Source: JBEKLJ01 sp050010255 (GTDB lineage: Bacteria > Acidobacteriota > Terriglobia > Bryobacterales > Bryobacteraceae). From it: a stretch of 18,257 nt of DNA. Of this stretch, positions 7,280 to 14,776 are shown in pieces. Every line of letters begins with the position of its first letter. Position 1 is the stretch's first letter. The notes under the pieces are model-generated. The model ran no database searches. It worked only from the letters and a program-made list of their open reading frames with translations, and was not told the origin of the DNA. The position numbers and the translations under genes are program-made. The stretch spans positions 1-18,257 of the forward strand of contig JBEKLJ010000043.1 in NCBI GenBank assembly GCA_050010255.1, in the 5' to 3' direction.

Positions 7280-7292
7280 CCATGAGCGAACT

Positions 7293-8504
7293 ATGAACCA
7301 ACCCAAGAAAGTGGCGCTCGCCTATTCGGGCGGGCTCGATACATCCGTCATCATTCCCTGGCTCAAGGAGCGCTATGACTGCCAGGTGGTCGCCGTGTGC
7401 GGCAACATCGGTCAGGGCGACGAGGAACTGACCGGCCTGGAAGAGAAGGCGCGCAAGACGGGGGCTTCGGAAGTCTACATCGAGGACCTCCGCGAGGAGT
7501 TCGTCACGCAGTACCTGTGGCGGCTGGTCCGCTCCGGCGCGGTCTACGAGCACAAGTACCTGCTGGGCACCTCGATCGCGCGGCCGCTGCTGGCCAAGAA
7601 GCAGGTCGAGGTGGCGCTCAAGACCGGCTGCGACGCGCTGGCGCACGGCTGCACCGGCAAGGGCAACGACCAGGTCCGCTTCGAGCTGACGTACAAGGCG
7701 CTGGCGCCGCACTTGCGGGTGATCGCGCCCTGGCGCGAGTGGGACATCCGCTCGCGGGAAGACGCGCTGGAGTACGCCGTCAGGCACAACGTGCCGGTAG
7801 CTGCGACGGCCCGGAAGATCTACAGCCGCGACCGCAACATCTGGCACATCTCGCACGAGGGCGGCCCGCTGGAGGACCCGGCCAGCGCCGCGCCCGAGGA
7901 CGTCTGGATGCTCACCCGGAGCCCCAAGGACGCGCCGGGCACGCCGGGCCAGGTGACCATCGGCTTCGAGAAGGGCGTGCCGGTGTCCATCGACGGCCAG
8001 TCCGTCGCGCCGGTCACGCTGGTCGAGCAGTTGAACCGGATCGGCGGCGAACACGCCATCGGGCGAATCGACCTGGTCGAGAACCGCTGCGTGGGCATGA
8101 AGAGCCGGGGCTGCTATGAGACGCCGGGCGGGACGCTGATCCTGGCGGCGCACCGCGAGCTGGAGTCGCTGGTGCTGGACCGGGGCCTGGCCCACTACAA
8201 GCAGAAGCTCGCGCTGGATTACGCCGAGCTGGTCTATAACGGCCTGTGGTTCACGCCCTTGCGGGAGGCGCTGGACGCCTTCTTCGAGGTCGCCAGCCAA
8301 GCCACCACGGGCGAAGTCACGCTGCGGATGTTTAAGGGCAACCTGGAGCCGATCGGCCGCAAGTCGCCCAATTCGCTCTATTCCCTCGACATCGCCAGCT
8401 TCACCATGGGCGCCAGTTACGACCAGAAGGACGCCGAGGGCTTCATCAACCTGATCGGGCTGCCAATGAAGGTGCGGGCGGCCATCACTTCCGGGAAAAC
8501 ATGA
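7293..8504 (+). CDS. argG: Argininosuccinate synthase
   Basis: The product is 403 residues, normal for the class I enzyme. It condenses citrulline with aspartate using ATP. The N-type ATP pyrophosphatase loop AYSGGLDTS (residues 10-18) starts the protein. HGCTGKGNDQVRFE, WREWDIRSRED, SRDRNIWHISHEG and CVGMKSRGCYETPGG are family hallmarks, and NLEPIGRKSPNSLYS lies near the C-terminus. The frame is open upstream to a TTG at 7221, but that would translate the intergenic hairpin and add a non-homologous tail. I therefore start at ATG 7293 (MNQPKKVALAYSGG). The ribosome site before it is weak. The stop overlaps argH by four bases (ATGA). Confidence 0.97.
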   Translation: MNQPKKVALAYSGGLDTSVIIPWLKERYDCQVVAVCGNIGQGDEELTGLEEKARKTGASEVYIEDLREEFVTQYLWRLVRSGAVYEHKYLLGTSIARPLLAKKQVEVALKTGCDALAHGCTGKGNDQVRFELTYKALAPHLRVIAPWREWDIRSREDALEYAVRHNVPVAATARKIYSRDRNIWHISHEGGPLEDPASAAPEDVWMLTRSPKDAPGTPGQVTIGFEKGVPVSIDGQSVAPVTLVEQLNRIGGEHAIGRIDLVENRCVGMKSRGCYETPGGTLILAAHRELESLVLDRGLAHYKQKLALDYAELVYNGLWFTPLREALDAFFEVASQATTGEVTLRMFKGNLEPIGRKSPNSLYSLDIASFTMGASYDQKDAEGFINLIGLPMKVRAAITSGKT

Positions 8505-9892
8505 AACTGTGGGGCGGACGGTTCGAGCAGGGGCCTTCCGAGGTCTTCGAGCGTTTCTCCGGTTCGCTCGCCTTCGACCGGCGGCTGGTGTTCGCCGACC
8601 TCCGCGGCTCGAAGGCCTGGGCCAACGCGCTGGAGCGCGCCGGCGTCCTCTCGGCGACCGAACGCGCGTCGGTGGTTGAGGCGCTCGACGCGCTGGTGGA
8701 GGAGGCGTGCGATCCGGCCTTCTTCGCGGGCGCAAGCGACGAGGACGTGCACACGCTGGTCATCCGCAAGCTCGGGGAGCGCATCGGCGGCCTGGCCGAG
8801 AAGATCCACACCGGGCGCAGCCGCAACGAGCAGGTCTCCCTCGATACCCGGCTCTGGCTGCGGGAGGAGATCGACGCGGCCGAGGCGCGGCTGCTGGGTC
8901 TGATGGAGGCGCTGCTGGACTGCGCCGCGCGCCACCCCGAGGCGGTCGTCCCAGGCTACACGCACCTGCGCCGCGCTCAAGCCGTGCTCTGGCCGCATTA
9001 CCTGCTGGCCTACTTCGAAATGTTCGCCCGGGACCACGAGCGCTTCGCCGAGGCCCGCCGCCGCGCCAACCTGCTCCCCCTCGGCTCGGGCGCCCTGGCG
9101 GGCAGCGGCTTTCCGTTCGACCGCGCGGCCCTGGCCCGCGATCTCGATTTCGACGGTCTCACCCGCAATTCGATGGACGTTTCCGCCGACCGCGACTTCG
9201 TCCTCGACTTCCTCTACGCCGCCTCGACCACGATGCTGCACCTCAGCCGGCTGGCCGAGGACTGGATTCTCTATTCCAGCGACGAGTTCGGCTGGCTGGC
9301 GCTAAGCGACGCGGTCACCAGCGGCTCGAGCCTGATGCCGCAGAAGAAGAACCCGGACTCGCTGGAGCTGATCCGCGGCAAGTGCGGCCGGGTGTACGGC
9401 GCCCTCACTTCGCTGCTGGTGACGATGAAGGGCCTGCCGCTCACATACAACCGCGACATGCAGGAGGACAAGGAGCCGCTGTTCGAGGCGGCCGATGCGA
9501 TGTCGAGCTCGCTCGAGATGGCCCGGGCGGTGGTGGAATCGGCCCAGCTCAACCCCGAGCTTCCGGCCGCAGCCGCCGAGGAGAGCTGGGTGGTGGCCAC
9601 CGACCTGGCCGAGGCGCTGGCGCGCGCCGGAACGCCCTTCCACCGCGCCCACCAGATCGTGGGCCGGCTGGTGCTCGAGAGCCTCCGCCAGGGCCGCAAG
9701 CCGACGGATTGGACCGGGGAGCAACTGGCGGCCTTCGCGCCCGAGTTCACCGCGGAGATGGCGCGGCTGCTCGCGCCGCGCGAGGGCATGAAGAGCCGCG
9801 AGATCCCCGGCGGCACCGGGCCGCAAGCAGTCGCCTCAGCCTTGCGGGAAGCGCGCCACAGGCTGGCTGAAATGGGACGCGGCCGCGTATGA
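8501..9892 (+). CDS. argH: Argininosuccinate lyase
   Basis: The product is 463 residues, the usual length. It cleaves argininosuccinate to arginine and fumarate. The start MKLWGGRF is the canonical N-terminus. HTGRSRNEQV corresponds to the TGRSRNDQ motif with Asp changed to Glu. VPGYTHL carries His155, and the fumarase/aspartase-superfamily signature GSSLMPQKKNPD contains the catalytic serine at about Ser277. It overlaps argG upstream and argR downstream by four bases each, so the three are probably translationally coupled. Confidence 0.97.
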   Translation: MKLWGGRFEQGPSEVFERFSGSLAFDRRLVFADLRGSKAWANALERAGVLSATERASVVEALDALVEEACDPAFFAGASDEDVHTLVIRKLGERIGGLAEKIHTGRSRNEQVSLDTRLWLREEIDAAEARLLGLMEALLDCAARHPEAVVPGYTHLRRAQAVLWPHYLLAYFEMFARDHERFAEARRRANLLPLGSGALAGSGFPFDRAALARDLDFDGLTRNSMDVSADRDFVLDFLYAASTTMLHLSRLAEDWILYSSDEFGWLALSDAVTSGSSLMPQKKNPDSLELIRGKCGRVYGALTSLLVTMKGLPLTYNRDMQEDKEPLFEAADAMSSSLEMARAVVESAQLNPELPAAAAEESWVVATDLAEALARAGTPFHRAHQIVGRLVLESLRQGRKPTDWTGEQLAAFAPEFTAEMARLLAPREGMKSREIPGGTGPQAVASALREARHRLAEMGRGRV

Positions 9893-10314
9893 ATAAGGCG
9901 TACCGGCACGGGCAGATCCTCAAGCTGATCCACGGCGGGAACATCCACACCCAGGAAGAGCTGGCCGAGGCGCTCCACGAATACGGCATCGCGACCACGC
10001 AAGTGACGCTCTCTCGCGACATCCGGGAGCTGGGACTCGCCAAGACGACGGAGGGCTATCGCCAGATCCAGCCCCAGCCCTCCGGCCCGACGCTGGCGAC
10101 GCTGGCCGCCGAGTTTCTGCTGGATATCCGCCAGGCTCAGAACCTGCTGGTGCTCAAGACCGCGCCGGGACACGCCAATTCGGTGGCTGTCGCCCTGGAC
10201 CAGGAGGCCTGGGCGGAGATCGTCGGCACCGTGGCCGGCGACGACACCATCCTGGTGGTTCTTCCGGATCCGGCGACCGCGGAGGCGATCCGTCAACGGT
10301 TGCTGGAGTTGTGA
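9889..10314 (+). CDS. argR: Arginine repressor
   Basis: The product is 141 residues, close to the usual 150. The N-terminal winged helix covers about residues 1-70: IHTQEELAEALHEYGI, then the recognition region TTQVTLSRDIRELGLAKT. The C-terminal oligomerisation and arginine-binding domain contains APGHANSVAVALD and the hallmark GTVAGDDTILVV, whose paired aspartates contact arginine in known ArgR structures. ArgR is a hexamer that binds ARG boxes when arginine is present. Two such boxes overlap the promoter at the head of this operon. As the last gene of that operon, with an ATGA overlap with argH, it is probably self-regulating. Confidence 0.95.
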   Translation: MNKAYRHGQILKLIHGGNIHTQEELAEALHEYGIATTQVTLSRDIRELGLAKTTEGYRQIQPQPSGPTLATLAAEFLLDIRQAQNLLVLKTAPGHANSVAVALDQEAWAEIVGTVAGDDTILVVLPDPATAEAIRQRLLEL

Positions 10315-10395
10315 CGCAAGAGGTCAGCGGCGCCGAATCCACCCGAGACCTAGCCCACCAAGAGCGCGGTTCTGGCACGTCGAAGCAGTAGAGGG

Positions 10396-10432
10396 CCCGG
10401 CTCCCGCGGCGCCGGTGACGGCGGGAGCCGGG
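10396..10432. terminator. Perfect 12-bp inverted repeat between convergent argR and M16 genes
   Basis: CCCGGCTCCCGC (10396-10407) and GCGGGAGCCGGG (10421-10432) are exact reverse complements around a 13-base loop. It lies in the 129-base gap between the convergent ends of argR and the M16 gene, so it could serve both strands. Neither side has a T-run, so it would be an unusual factor-independent terminator or an RNA 3'-end stabiliser. The preceding bases 10315-10395 show nothing else. Confidence 0.6.
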
Positions 10433-10443
10433 GCAATCTCAGT

Positions 10444-11925
10444 TCACTCGAACACGCTGTCCACCGGCACGATGGTAATGTTCTCGGGCTTCAGGTCCAG
10501 CTTCCAGCGCTCCACGATCCGGTCCTCATCCAGGATCTGTTGCGGCTTGGGCGAGTTGTAGGTCATGGGCGAGGGCGCCCCGGCCAGGAACTGCTTCTTC
10601 AGCTCCTCGCAGTTCCTCGCCACGACCACGATGAGCAGATCGGTCGCGCGCAGGTGCTTGCGGATGGCTTGGTTGACGTCCGCCACAGTGAGTTTGGCCA
10701 GCGCGCTCCTCAGGTAGGTGCTGTAGTCCGGGATGCCGTAGAACCGGCTGTCGATGGCGTAGCCCAGCTCGGCGCGCTTGGTCTTCATGAGCAGGTTGAC
10801 GTACTTGGTGAGGAACATTCGGGTCCGCTCGAAGTTCTCCTCGGAAATCCCCTCCCGAATCAGCTTGTCGAGCTCATACATCGCCAAACGCAGCGCAAAG
10901 TGCGCGGTCGGCGGCCCGACGGGCCGGATCCAGATCTGGAAGATCTGCTGCCGGCGCGCCAGGTTCGGGTCAGGCTCAAACTGGAACATGCCGCGCGGGA
11001 AGTACTCGATGTAGGCGTAGTCGCCGTAGTTCAGCCCGCGCACCTCGCGCATGCGCTCGTACAAGCGCCCGCCGCTCAGGCGGTGCTGCCCGAAGTAGGT
11101 CTGCGCCAGAAGCAGCGCGGCGTAGTCCGGATCGCCGCGCCTGACGTCGATCGGAAAACCGATCGAATAAGCCACCGACCGGGTGTTCTTCTCGACCATG
11201 AGCATTCGCAAACCCTGGATCGCGCGCGGCGCCGGCAGGACGCCCCCCTCGCGCCCCGTCCCCACCGGAAGCCGCCGGAAGTCGGCTTCGACCCGCTGGA
11301 GGAAGCCCTCCGGGTAGCCCCCCGCCAGGCCGATCACCAGGCTCGACTGCGTGAAGTGCTCGCGATAGAACTGTTGAAGGTCCGCGACGGTCATTCGCTC
11401 CAGCGCGGAGACGGCGCCAAGGTCATGGTGGCCGTAAGGATGCCCGGCATAGATCTGGTTGTAGAGAACCTCCTTGCCCAGCTCCTCGTCGTTGTTGCCG
11501 CGGAGCGACACGCGCAGGAAGTTGACCGCGTCGTCGCGCAGGCGCACGAAGTCCTCCTGGCGCCAGCCGGGTTCGAGCAGCATCGTACGCAACAAGCTGT
11601 AGTAGGCCTCGAGATTGTCGACGTGCGTCGTTCCCGAGAACGTGATCATCTCCTGGTCCACCTGCTCGGAGACCGAGGCCGCCATGGGGAACAAGGCGTC
11701 CACGATCTGCTTGTAGGTCATGGTGCGCGTGCCGCCCTCGGCCAGCATTGCGGCCGTGAGCGCCGCCACGCCGGGCTTGCCGGCGGGGTCCGCAGCCGCG
11801 CCCGTCAGGAACACGAACCGGAACGTCACCAGCGGCGACTTCGAGGGCAGCGCCACCACTTGCGGGGGGGCGGCCGCCAGCACCGTCGAACTCATCAGCA
11901 GAGCTGCAACCCACAGTGGTTTCAT
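10444..11925 (-). CDS. M16-family metallopeptidase-like protein, zinc motif absent (non-catalytic subunit)
   Basis: The product is 493 residues with a clear signal peptide (MKPLWVAALLMSSTVLAAAPP). It has the tandem M16 alpha/beta fold: N-terminal half LVTFRFVFLTGAAADPAGKPG, C-terminal half from about residue 230. Where active members carry HxxEH, this protein reads GVAALTAAMLAEGG, so neither zinc histidine is present. The C-terminal half keeps a segment MREVRGLNYGDYA, which resembles the Arg/Tyr substrate-binding region of M16B peptidases. The start overlaps the stop of the adjacent active M16 gene by four bases. The simplest reading is the non-catalytic partner of a heterodimeric periplasmic peptidase. 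Confidence 0.88.
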   Translation of the reverse strand: MKPLWVAALLMSSTVLAAAPPQVVALPSKSPLVTFRFVFLTGAAADPAGKPGVAALTAAMLAEGGTRTMTYKQIVDALFPMAASVSEQVDQEMITFSGTTHVDNLEAYYSLLRTMLLEPGWRQEDFVRLRDDAVNFLRVSLRGNNDEELGKEVLYNQIYAGHPYGHHDLGAVSALERMTVADLQQFYREHFTQSSLVIGLAGGYPEGFLQRVEADFRRLPVGTGREGGVLPAPRAIQGLRMLMVEKNTRSVAYSIGFPIDVRRGDPDYAALLLAQTYFGQHRLSGGRLYERMREVRGLNYGDYAYIEYFPRGMFQFEPDPNLARRQQIFQIWIRPVGPPTAHFALRLAMYELDKLIREGISEENFERTRMFLTKYVNLLMKTKRAELGYAIDSRFYGIPDYSTYLRSALAKLTVADVNQAIRKHLRATDLLIVVVARNCEELKKQFLAGAPSPMTYNSPKPQQILDEDRIVERWKLDLKPENITIVPVDSVFE

Positions 11926-13256
11926 TGCGCCTTCCCTCCGGTCAGTGTGACGATGGTTCGGCTGCTGTCGCTGAAGTACTTCTGGGCGACGGCCTGGATG
12001 TCCTGGGGCGTGATGCTGTCGTAAACCTCGTACAGGCGGTTGATGGTCTCCGGCGTCCGCCGCAGCGCCACGAAGCGCGCCACGGAGCCTGCCACGGCCT
12101 CGCTGTTGTTCATGCTCAGAGCGAAAGCGTAGCGCAGGTGCCGCTTCACGGCCTCCAGCCGCGCCGCGTCCACCGGCTTCTCCCGGAAGCTGTTGACCGC
12201 CGCCAGGATGTCGTCGCGCACCGCATCCATTTCAGCAGGCTTCTTCACCCGCGCGAACACCGTGAACAGGCAGGGGTCCACGCGGTCCGGGTTGTCGGCC
12301 TCGAGCTCATCCACGGTTTGCTGCTGGATGACCAGCTTCTGGTACAGGTCCGAACTCTCCGAGAAACCCAGGTAGGAGATCAGGTCCAGCGCGGCCTGCT
12401 CCTTGCGCTCATCCGAATACGCGGGGCCGTGGAAGGAGACGGTCACCCATGGCAGGGTGGGCGTCGGCCAGTCGATGTGGTTGGTGCGCGGCCCGCTCTG
12501 CGGGGGCTCGGCGGGGACCGCGACCTGGTAGCTGCCGCGCTTCCAGCCGCCCCAGTACTTCTCCACCAGCGCGCGCACCGCCTGGGGCTGGACGTCTCCG
12601 GCGACGACGATGGTGGTGTACTCCGGCCGGTAGTAGCGATCGAAGAACTGCCGGCTGTAATCGAACTGGTTCGGCATGTCCTCGATGTCCCGGAGGAAGC
12701 CCATGGTGGTGTGTTTGTAGGTGTGACGGTCGAAGGCCGTATCGCGCAGCACCTCCTCGAGCTTCGAGATCGGGTTGGCGCTGTTCTTGTTGTACTCGCC
12801 CAGCACCGCCAGCGTCTCGGTGCGGAACTTCTCGCGCGAGTAGTCCAGGTTCTGGAAACGGTCGGCCTCCATCCTCAGCACGGTCTCCAGGTCTTCCCTG
12901 GAGAAGGTGGTGTGGTAGGCCGTGTGGTCGTCTGTGGTGTAAGCGTTCGAAGCCGCGCCCATCGACTTGAGGACGGCTTCGTACCTGGCCGTCGGGAAAG
13001 TCGCGGTGCCGCGGAACATCAGGTGCTCGAACAAGTGCGCAAAGCCGCTCTTGCCGGGCTCGACCTCGTTCCGCGAGCCAGTCTGGACGACAATGAAGAC
13101 CGACACCACGTTCGGGTAGTCAGTCGGGATCGTGATCAGGCGCAACCCGTTCGGGAAGTCGTGCTGATCGTAGGCGTACGGGAAAACCTTTCCCGCCGGG
13201 CCTGCCGGCAGGGCCGCCAGGGCGCTCACCAGCAGCAGAACAATCCATCGGAGCAT
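11922..13256 (-). CDS. M16-family zinc metallopeptidase (catalytic subunit), exported
   Basis: The product is 444 residues. A short hydrophobic signal sequence (MLRWIVLLLVSALAALPAGPAG) points to export. The inverted zinc motif HxxEH is intact in GFAHLFEHLMFRGT: His74, catalytic Glu77, His78. The third ligand is probably Glu154 in LGEYNKN, 76 residues after His78, the spacing known from this family. NAYTTDDHTAYHTTF is also typical. The corresponding C-terminal region (LYQKLVIQQQTVDEL) lacks the RE-RGLxY pattern found in its partner. A GGAGG ribosome site at 13260-13264 supports the ATG at 13256. It follows the amidase gene by 11 bases and overlaps its M16 partner by four. Substrate unknown, presumably peptides in the periplasm. 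Confidence 0.93.
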   Translation of the reverse strand: MLRWIVLLLVSALAALPAGPAGKVFPYAYDQHDFPNGLRLITIPTDYPNVVSVFIVVQTGSRNEVEPGKSGFAHLFEHLMFRGTATFPTARYEAVLKSMGAASNAYTTDDHTAYHTTFSREDLETVLRMEADRFQNLDYSREKFRTETLAVLGEYNKNSANPISKLEEVLRDTAFDRHTYKHTTMGFLRDIEDMPNQFDYSRQFFDRYYRPEYTTIVVAGDVQPQAVRALVEKYWGGWKRGSYQVAVPAEPPQSGPRTNHIDWPTPTLPWVTVSFHGPAYSDERKEQAALDLISYLGFSESSDLYQKLVIQQQTVDELEADNPDRVDPCLFTVFARVKKPAEMDAVRDDILAAVNSFREKPVDAARLEAVKRHLRYAFALSMNNSEAVAGSVARFVALRRTPETINRLYEVYDSITPQDIQAVAQKYFSDSSRTIVTLTGGKAQ

Positions 13257-13267
13257 ACGCCTCCATC

Positions 13268-14674
13268 TTAACCCGCATCCCTCACCGGCGAGGCGAACGG
13301 CCCGCGCGCTTCCTCCAGCCGCACGGCTAGCTCCAGCAGCAGCTCCTCCTCGAACGGCCGGCCGACCAGTTGCACGCCCACCGGCAGGCCATCGGCGGCG
13401 CGGTCAAACGGGATCACAACGGCCGGCAGGCCGAGCAGGTTGACCCAGGTGAGCGGCATCATCGCCTCGAGCAGGCCAATTGGCCGCTCTCCGGTCTCGT
13501 AGCGCCGCTGGCGGTGCGGGAAGGCGATTACGCCGCAGGCCGGGGTGAGCAGCACGGGGCAGTCGCGCATCTGCCGCAAGAGCGCGCCGCGCATGGCGTC
13601 GCGCGCGGCCAGATTCTCCACCAGTTGCTCCATCGTCGGCACGGGCTCTTCGAGCGCCATGTTGACGAGCTCGAGCCCGGTCCAGTGAACGTCCTGCTCG
13701 CGGCCGGCCACCATCTGCTTGATGAACGGCGCGGCCAGCCGGCCGAAGAAGAACCACCACAACTCCGGGGCGCGCTCCAGGCCGCGCGGCTGCATTGGCT
13801 CGACGGCGAAGCCGAGCTGGCCGAGCGCGCGCGCCGCCTTCTCGACGGCTTTGCGGATGGGCGGCTGCACCGGCACGCCGTAGAACTGCTCCCACACCCC
13901 GACACGCAGCCCCTCGAGCGACGGCTGGCGTAGCGGCACGGGCGCCGAGAAGGGGTCATCGCTGTCGTAACCCGCGGTCACCTGGAACAGCCGCCGCACG
14001 TCCGCGGCGGTGCGGGCCATGGGGCCGCCCACACCCAGCAGGCCGCCGGGGTGGTTGATGAGCGGGAAGTGGCCCGCGGCCGGAACGCGTCCCGGCGTGG
14101 GCTTCAGCCCGGCTATGCCGCAGAAATGCGCCGGCACGCGGATGGAGCCGCCGCCGTCGCTGCCCATGCCTCCGGCCGAGCAGAACGTCGCAATCGCCGC
14201 CGCTTCGCCGCCGCTCGAGCCGCCCGAGGTGCACATGAGGTTCCAGGGATTGTTCGTGCGGCCCACGATGTAGTTGTCAGTCTCCCAGTTGTAGAGGAAC
14301 TCGGGCGCGTTCGTCTTTCCCACCAGGATCGCTCCCGCCTCGCGCAGGCGCCGCGCCGCCGTTGAGTCCTCCTGGGCGCGATGGTCCAGGCGCAGCTTGC
14401 TGCCGCAGTAGGTCGGCTGGCCGGCGACGTCGAAACTGTCCTTGATGGTGAGCGGGACGCCGTGAAGCGGGCCCAGCGCCAGGCGGTGAAGGCGAGCTTC
14501 GTCAGCGGCGCGCGCCGCCTCCATCGCCTCCTCGGCGAAAACGCGGACAAAGGCGTTGATGCGCTGCTGCTGCGCCTCGATCTGGTCGAGGTGGGCCTCG
14601 ACGAGTTCGGCGGAGCTGATGCGTCCCGACCGCACGCCGGCAGCCATCTCGGTGAGCGTGAGCTGGTTAAGCAT
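13268..14674 (-). CDS. Amidase signature-family enzyme
   Basis: The product is 468 residues. The Ser-cisSer-Lys triad is readable: Lys78 in PLTIKDSFD, cis-Ser153 in TSGGSSGGE, and nucleophile Ser177 in MGSDGGGSIRVP. The spacings of 75 and 24 match those known for the family. It would hydrolyse an amide bond. The motif context (GSDGGGSIR, CGIAGLKPTPGRV) fits a general amidase rather than the GatA subunit of tRNA amidotransferase, but the substrate is not readable. I choose ATG 14674 (MLNQLTLTEMAAG), the usual amidase N-terminus. The open frame continuing upstream to 15379 runs antisense to moeA and is a shadow. It is divergent from moeA and probably heads a transcript with the two M16 genes. 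Confidence 0.9.
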   Translation of the reverse strand: MLNQLTLTEMAAGVRSGRISSAELVEAHLDQIEAQQQRINAFVRVFAEEAMEAARAADEARLHRLALGPLHGVPLTIKDSFDVAGQPTYCGSKLRLDHRAQEDSTAARRLREAGAILVGKTNAPEFLYNWETDNYIVGRTNNPWNLMCTSGGSSGGEAAAIATFCSAGGMGSDGGGSIRVPAHFCGIAGLKPTPGRVPAAGHFPLINHPGGLLGVGGPMARTAADVRRLFQVTAGYDSDDPFSAPVPLRQPSLEGLRVGVWEQFYGVPVQPPIRKAVEKAARALGQLGFAVEPMQPRGLERAPELWWFFFGRLAAPFIKQMVAGREQDVHWTGLELVNMALEEPVPTMEQLVENLAARDAMRGALLRQMRDCPVLLTPACGVIAFPHRQRRYETGERPIGLLEAMMPLTWVNLLGLPAVVIPFDRAADGLPVGVQLVGRPFEEELLLELAVRLEEARGPFASPVRDAG

Positions 14675-14682
14675 AGACCCTA

Positions 14683-14700
14683 CTAGCCCGATCTTCTCAC
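14683..14700 (+). repeat. Intergenic repeat copy B (CTAGCCCGATCTTCTCAC)
   Basis: This copy matches copy A at 16 of 18 positions. It lies just upstream of the amidase start in the 102-base gap between divergent amidase and moeA genes. Its reverse complement ends nine bases before the amidase ATG, so it may overlap that gene's promoter. Confidence 0.4.
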
Positions 14701-14764
14701 ACGCCTTCGGCTGTGGCTTGCGGGAGGCCGGTATCTTCCGGATGTGGCGCGCCTCGGCGGCTGC

Positions 14765-14770
14765 TAGAAT
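14765..14770 (+). promoter_or_regulatory. -10 box of moeA placed for leaderless transcription
   Basis: TAGAAT matches the -10 consensus at five of six positions. It ends six bases before the GTG at 14777, so the normal start site falls on the first base of that codon. No Shine-Dalgarno sequence precedes the GTG and no clear -35 is seen near 14742-14747. The arrangement parallels the TATAAT before xdhC. Confidence 0.5.
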
Positions 14771-14776
14771 TCGGGC

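Noticed and set aside
7221..7292. TTG start for argG at 7221
   Set aside because: It would translate the intercistronic hairpin and place 24 unrelated residues before the canonical N-terminus.
7089..8735. Long antisense open frame opposite argG (548 codons)
   Set aside because: It is Arg/Ala/Asp-rich, has no recognisable motif and lies opposite a fully convincing argG. High G+C content produces such frames routinely. The same holds for the frames opposite the M16 genes at 10540-12024 and 11916-13271.
10315..10395. Small gene in the argR to M16 gap
   Set aside because: No open frame with a plausible start or ribosome site was found in this stretch.
14675..14690. -10 box for the amidase (CTAGTA read on the minus strand, six bases before ATG)
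   Set aside because: The position would fit a leaderless start, but the hexamer lacks the conserved final T, so I do not call it.
14701..14764. Possible molybdenum cofactor riboswitch before moeA
   Set aside because: The gap is short, the -10 box abuts the start codon and would leave no leader RNA, and I cannot see the expected multi-helix fold.
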